This document shows, one piece after another, positions 60,964 through 64,000 of a stretch of 64,000 nt of DNA; position 1 is the stretch's first letter, and each line of letters begins with the position of its first letter. Below the pieces are notes generated by a model that had not been told where the DNA came from, made no database searches, and saw nothing but the letters and a program-made list of their open reading frames with translations. Source of the stretch: Chitinispirillales bacterium (GTDB taxonomy: Bacteria > Fibrobacterota > Chitinivibrionia > Chitinivibrionales > Chitinispirillaceae); NCBI GenBank assembly GCA_031283085.1, contig JAITCM010000144.1, forward strand, positions 1-64,000, read 5' to 3'. The position numbers and the translations under genes were made by a program.

Positions 60964-62018
60964 ATTTTACCCCCAATGTTAACCTGTTTATTTTTGATTA
61001 AAACACGCGCGTATGTCTCTTTGTTTTTGAACTTGAAACGGTGTCCATAATTAGGGTTGTCTTCAACATACCTATCAAGACCGATAATCTCAAACTGTTC
61101 GGGATTATATTTATCAATAAACGTAATTGGAACCCCCATTGCCCCGTTATAGTCAAAGGGTATATCGGCTACTTTATCAACGTTTATCGCGTTATAATTA
61201 TCAAACGCCGGATAATTTTCCGTCGAATAACTTTTAGACAGTATCATATTCTCGTGTCTTTTGACATGGTCTAAATTAGTAAACCACACAATAGAGCCTT
61301 TACTGAAATACTTGACGCCGTTTTCAATCTTTATCCTTGATTGAGTCTTAATCTCATAATGATACGGAACCTGAAACCATTTTGTGCCGCCGTTATCTAT
61401 CCCAAGCCAAATTTTATTATCCCTAATCAACATAAAAACATCTTTATATGAAAGCGCGTTTAAATCGCCGATAATCAAAAACTTCATATCATTCTCAACA
61501 AGTTGCGCCACATATTCCCTAAACAGCGAAAACGGCGGATTGGTAACGACAATATCGCTTTCCTTGAGCAACTCAACGCACTCGGCCGACCGGAAGTCCC
61601 CGTCGCCGTTTAACCGGGAAAGCGTATTGTTCCTGTTCTTTGCGAGCGAAATGACTATATCGCGCAAATCAAACCCGCCGTCGCAGTTTTCGTCCACCGC
61701 CTCATTAACAATGATTTTGTGGGGAACCCTGGTCGTCTTGTTTTCCGGCGTCTCATATTCGAACAGCGAAAGCTCTCTATTCGCGACAGGCGAGCCGATA
61801 TAGCAGGTGGCAATTAATTTCTTTAACCCCAAGAAATTAAAGCCCGTGGCAAAATATTTGAAAAAGTTGCTCTCATACGGATCATCGCAGTTGCAAAAGA
61901 CGGTTTTGCCCAAAAAATGCCCTTTGTAGTGCTTGAGTTCTCTCCCAATATCGGAAAGCTGGGTATAAAACTCGTCGGCTTTTTGCTTTTTCGCTTTATT
62001 TAAGTCGGCGTTTGCCAT
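60960..62018 (-). CDS. M.EcoRI-family adenine-specific DNA methyltransferase
   Basis: 352 residues. VFCNCDDPYESNFFKYF (40-56) and NPPFSLFREYV (160-170) are signatures of the EcoRI-type N6-adenine methyltransferase family. The motif IV sequence NPPF is complete. GGAGG precedes ATG. It forms a coupled pair with the DUF262-HNH gene: a plausible modification/restriction module in which methylation protects the host from the nuclease. The recognition site cannot be read from the sequence. Confidence 0.92.
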   Translation of the reverse strand: MANADLNKAKKQKADEFYTQLSDIGRELKHYKGHFLGKTVFCNCDDPYESNFFKYFATGFNFLGLKKLIATCYIGSPVANRELSLFEYETPENKTTRVPHKIIVNEAVDENCDGGFDLRDIVISLAKNRNNTLSRLNGDGDFRSAECVELLKESDIVVTNPPFSLFREYVAQLVENDMKFLIIGDLNALSYKDVFMLIRDNKIWLGIDNGGTKWFQVPYHYEIKTQSRIKIENGVKYFSKGSIVWFTNLDHVKRHENMILSKSYSTENYPAFDNYNAINVDKVADIPFDYNGAMGVPITFIDKYNPEQFEIIGLDRYVEDNPNYGHRFKFKNKETYARVLIKNKQVNIGGKI

Positions 62019-62078
62019 TTTTTGCCCCTCCCCCCGTTAATCGGTTATCCTTGTAATTGATGAACCCGTACCGTAATT

Positions 62079-62084
62079 AATATA
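62079..62084 (-). promoter_or_regulatory. Candidate promoter -10 of the methyltransferase operon
   Basis: Minus strand TATATT lies about 61 bases before the methyltransferase start, in an otherwise AT-rich spacer that starts after the fba terminator. The -35 is poor. It would drive methyltransferase, nuclease, GH1 and possibly the eight-gene operon. Confidence 0.3.
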
Positions 62085-62147
62085 ATATCCGCCGCCCCCA
62101 AAGAAATATTTTTTTGGCCTTTCCGCGCCCCATAGATGCCCGAAAAC

Positions 62148-62175
62148 AAAAAAGGGCAGCCACACGGGGCCGCCC
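62148..62175 (-). terminator. Rho-independent terminator after fba
   Basis: Minus strand GGGCGGC (62169-62175) pairs with GCTGCCC (62154-62160), including a G-U wobble, with an 8-base loop, then six T. It is about 60 bases after the fba stop. The stem pairs fully only when transcribed from this strand. Almost identical to the terminator at 28078-28105. Confidence 0.85.
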
Positions 62176-62233
62176 CTACAACTTCATGTATCAAATCGAT
62201 TATTAAACCTTGCCATTACATCAAAACCAAAAA

Positions 62234-63229
62234 TCACCCCTTGCCCGCGCTCCCCAACACGTTCTCGTTCTTGTCTATCATCATCTTGACAAGCTCCTCC
62301 CGCGCCGGCCCAAGGTACTTCCGCGGGTCAAATTCACCGGGCTTCTCTTTGAATACTTTGCGGATGATTGCCGTGAGCACGAGCCGCCCGTCGGAATCGA
62401 TATTTATCTTGCAAACCGCCGACTTCGCGGCTTTCCGCAACTGCTCCGACGGAATCCCTACAGCCGCCTTCAGCGCGCCGCCGCATTCCTCGATAATCTT
62501 CACGTACTCCGGCAACACGGAACTCGACCCATGCAACACAATCGGGAAGCCCGGAATCCTCTTTTCAATTTCTTCCAAAATGTCGAACCGCAGCGGCGGC
62601 GGCACCAGCACTCCGTCCGCGTTTTTCGTGCACTGTTCCGGCTTGAACTTGAACGCGCCGTGCGAGGTGCCAATGGAGATGGCTAAGGAGTCCACGCCGG
62701 TCTTCTTGACGAAGTCCTCGACCTGTTCGGGCTGCGTGTATATGGATTTCGCGGCAACCACGTCGTCCTCGATGCCGGAGAGAACGCCGAGTTCCCCCTC
62801 GACCGTAACGTCGTACTTGTGAGCGTACTCGACTACCTTGGAGGTAAGCTCGATGTTTTTCTCGTAGGGGTGATGCGACCCGTCAATCATCACCGAAGAG
62901 AACCCGCTCTCAATACATCCCACACATAGCTCGAAAGTATCGCCGTGGTCGAGGTGCAACGCCACGGGCATATTGAAGCCCTGCTCGCGGGCCATGGCGA
63001 CGGCGCCCTGAGCCATATAGCGCAGGAGCGTGGCGTTGGCGTATTTGCGCGCGCCGCTGGACACCTGCATAATCACCGGGGAGTTGGACTGCCCGCAGGC
63101 CGTGATTATGGACTGTATCTGCTCCATGTTGTTGAAGTTGTAGGCGGGTATGGCGTAGCCGCCCTTAAACGCCTTCGCGAACATATCCTTTGTGTTGACA
63201 AAACCGAGGTCTTTGTAGCTGACTGCCAT
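62234..63229 (-). CDS. fba: Class II fructose-bisphosphate aldolase
   Basis: Zinc-dependent aldolase of glycolysis and gluconeogenesis. Motifs: AIPAYNFNNMEQ, the zinc and catalytic region ALHLDHGDTFE, VMIDGSHHPYEKN, the Zn-ligand His in GTSHGAFK, and VLHGSSSVLPEYVK. 331 residues, normal length. AAGGA lies before ATG. It is downstream of rplQ by 47 bases on the same strand. Confidence 0.96.
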   Translation of the reverse strand: MAVSYKDLGFVNTKDMFAKAFKGGYAIPAYNFNNMEQIQSIITACGQSNSPVIMQVSSGARKYANATLLRYMAQGAVAMAREQGFNMPVALHLDHGDTFELCVGCIESGFSSVMIDGSHHPYEKNIELTSKVVEYAHKYDVTVEGELGVLSGIEDDVVAAKSIYTQPEQVEDFVKKTGVDSLAISIGTSHGAFKFKPEQCTKNADGVLVPPPLRFDILEEIEKRIPGFPIVLHGSSSVLPEYVKIIEECGGALKAAVGIPSEQLRKAAKSAVCKINIDSDGRLVLTAIIRKVFKEKPGEFDPRKYLGPAREELVKMMIDKNENVLGSAGKG

Positions 63230-63276
63230 AATGTTTTAGTCCTTTCGGTTTAAAGATAAAATCAAAGTCTTTAAAA

Positions 63277-63813
63277 TCACTGATTTTCCCGCCCATCAGG
63301 GGCGGTATCAGTATCGGCAGTATCAACCGCCTCCACCGGTTCTGCGGCAACGGGTTCCGTTGCCTTATCAGCCAATACAGCCGGAGATGCGGCTTTGGGT
63401 TTGGCGGATTTCTTTTTGGGAGCGGCGCCGCCCTTTTTCCTCACCGCGTCGTTGTGGCCGCGGCCCACAAGCTCTATAATCGCCATGGGGGCGCAGTCGC
63501 CCTTGCGGTCTTCCGTTTTCAAAACCCTTGTATAGCCGCCGTTGCGTTCCCTGTAACCGGGCGCAATATCGTCGAAGAGTTTTTTGAGCACCTCGCCGTC
63601 GTTAATCCGGCAAGCGGCCAAACGCCTCGCGTGGAGATCGCCCTTTTTGCCGTAGGTAATCATACGCTCCACCACGCCGCGCACCTCTTTGGCCTTCGCA
63701 AGCGTAGTGGTGACCCGCTCCTTGTCTAAAATAGACACGGCCAAATTGGAGAGCATAGCCCTGCGATGGGAAGCGCTGCGATTTAACTTCCGCCCTGATA
63801 CTAAGTGACGCAT
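63277..63813 (-). CDS. rplQ: 50S ribosomal protein L17
   Basis: The L17 core covers the first about 120 residues ([59 protein letters not shown]). A Lys/Ala-rich, then acidic C-terminal extension of about 55 residues follows ([13 protein letters not shown]), as in several Fibrobacterota and Bacteroidota L17 proteins. It directly follows rpoA, the conserved alpha-operon order. Confidence 0.97.
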   Translation of the reverse strand: MRHLVSGRKLNRSASHRRAMLSNLAVSILDKERVTTTLAKAKEVRGVVERMITYGKKGDLHARRLAACRINDGEVLKKLFDDIAPGYRERNGGYTRVLKTEDRKGDCAPMAIIELVGRGHNDAVRKKGGAAPKKKSAKPKAASPAVLADKATEPVAAEPVEAVDTADTDTAPDGRENQ

Positions 63814-63891
63814 GATACGGCCTTCTTCTTTATATTGTTTGTGTTAATAATTTACGAAACATTATCTACTCGCACTACCGCGGGCGGTACC

Positions 63892-64000
63892 CTACTCGCC
63901 GTTACCCATGATTTTTTCGACATCCATCCCAAACGTCAAACCCATATTGGTAAGCACCGCGTTGAGCTCAACCAGCGACTTTCTCCCGAAATTCTTGTAC
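63892..64000 (-). CDS. rpoA: RNA polymerase alpha subunit, 3' end only
   Basis: The final 35 codons of RpoA, truncated by the window edge. The frame reads YKNFGRKSLVELNAVL and ends MDVEKIMGNGE, the alpha-CTD helix-hairpin-helix end. It is followed 78 bases later by rplQ. Confidence 0.95.
   Translation of the reverse strand, partial: YKNFGRKSLVELNAVLTNMGLTFGMDVEKIMGNGE

Overview
Origin. This looks like chromosomal DNA of an anaerobic, polysaccharide-degrading Gram-negative bacterium, most likely Fibrobacterota or a close relative. The reasons are a GH8 and a GH3 secreted glycanase, Omp85-type and other outer-membrane barrels, lipoproteins, several TPR giants, a poly-serine linker, and an ExbB/ExbD/ExbD plus AgmX/PglI-type TonB envelope machine of the sort seen in Fibrobacter and myxobacteria. 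The assignment is inferred from gene content only. The right end is the housekeeping edge: fba, rplQ and the 3' end of rpoA.

Layout. 1-11593: secreted GH8 glycanase, a small secreted protein, a propeller-repeat protein, a TPR/Slt lytic transglycosylase, an RlmD-type rRNA methyltransferase carrying an in-frame palindromic element, two tandem S41-protease lipoproteins, and rpe. 11807-15797 (+): GH3 beta-glucosidase and a tandem-HD phosphohydrolase. 15915-18838 (-): nuclease/phosphatase-fold lipoprotein overlapping an FHA-TM-transglycosylase fusion. 19034-23265 (-): radical SAM, FemAB-like, radical SAM and GT4, translationally coupled, a probable surface-glycan or peptide-tailoring cluster. 23312-29409 (-): propeller protein, queE, TPR protein, lipoprotein, outer-membrane barrel. 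29755-40870 (-): beta-helix/OmpA protein, barrel-TPR protein, giant TPR protein, ExbB, two ExbD, AgmX-type TonB; I read this as one trans-envelope energised machine. 41176-44247 (+): zincin-TolB propeller-Omp85 barrel fusion.

44244-62018 (-) is the accessory part and the most interesting stretch. Eight overlapping genes, in transcription order, are a TerY-type vWA protein, a PP2C phosphatase, a Ser/Thr-kinase-like protein, a UPF1/DNA2-like SF1 helicase, a 674-aa protein with a HEPN-type RNxxxH motif, a coiled-coil McrB-like AAA+ ATPase, a DUF2357 (McrC-type) protein lacking a visible nuclease domain, and an 894-aa protein of unknown family. The combination of a TerY-P triad, a coiled-coil McrB and a UPF1-like helicase matches the computationally described CoCoNuT branch of type IV restriction. 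Upstream, beyond a GH1 beta-glucosidase with host-like GC, sit a DUF262-HNH nuclease and an M.EcoRI-family adenine methyltransferase. The defence genes are much more AT-rich than the GH1 gene and the flanks, so two defence modules seem to have been placed around a resident sugar gene.

Stretches without genes. 11594-11806, 18839-19033, 26329-26547, 33099-33264, 40871-41175 and 62019-62233 are regulatory spacers under about 310 bases; 29410-29754 holds two terminator-like hairpins. I see no tRNA, rRNA, CRISPR array, intact insertion sequence or integrase. Two kinds of dispersed element recur: a CGTCATTGCGAG-type palindrome (three copies) and a degenerate in-frame coding repeat rich in Asn, Asp, Ile and Gly (four unrelated genes).
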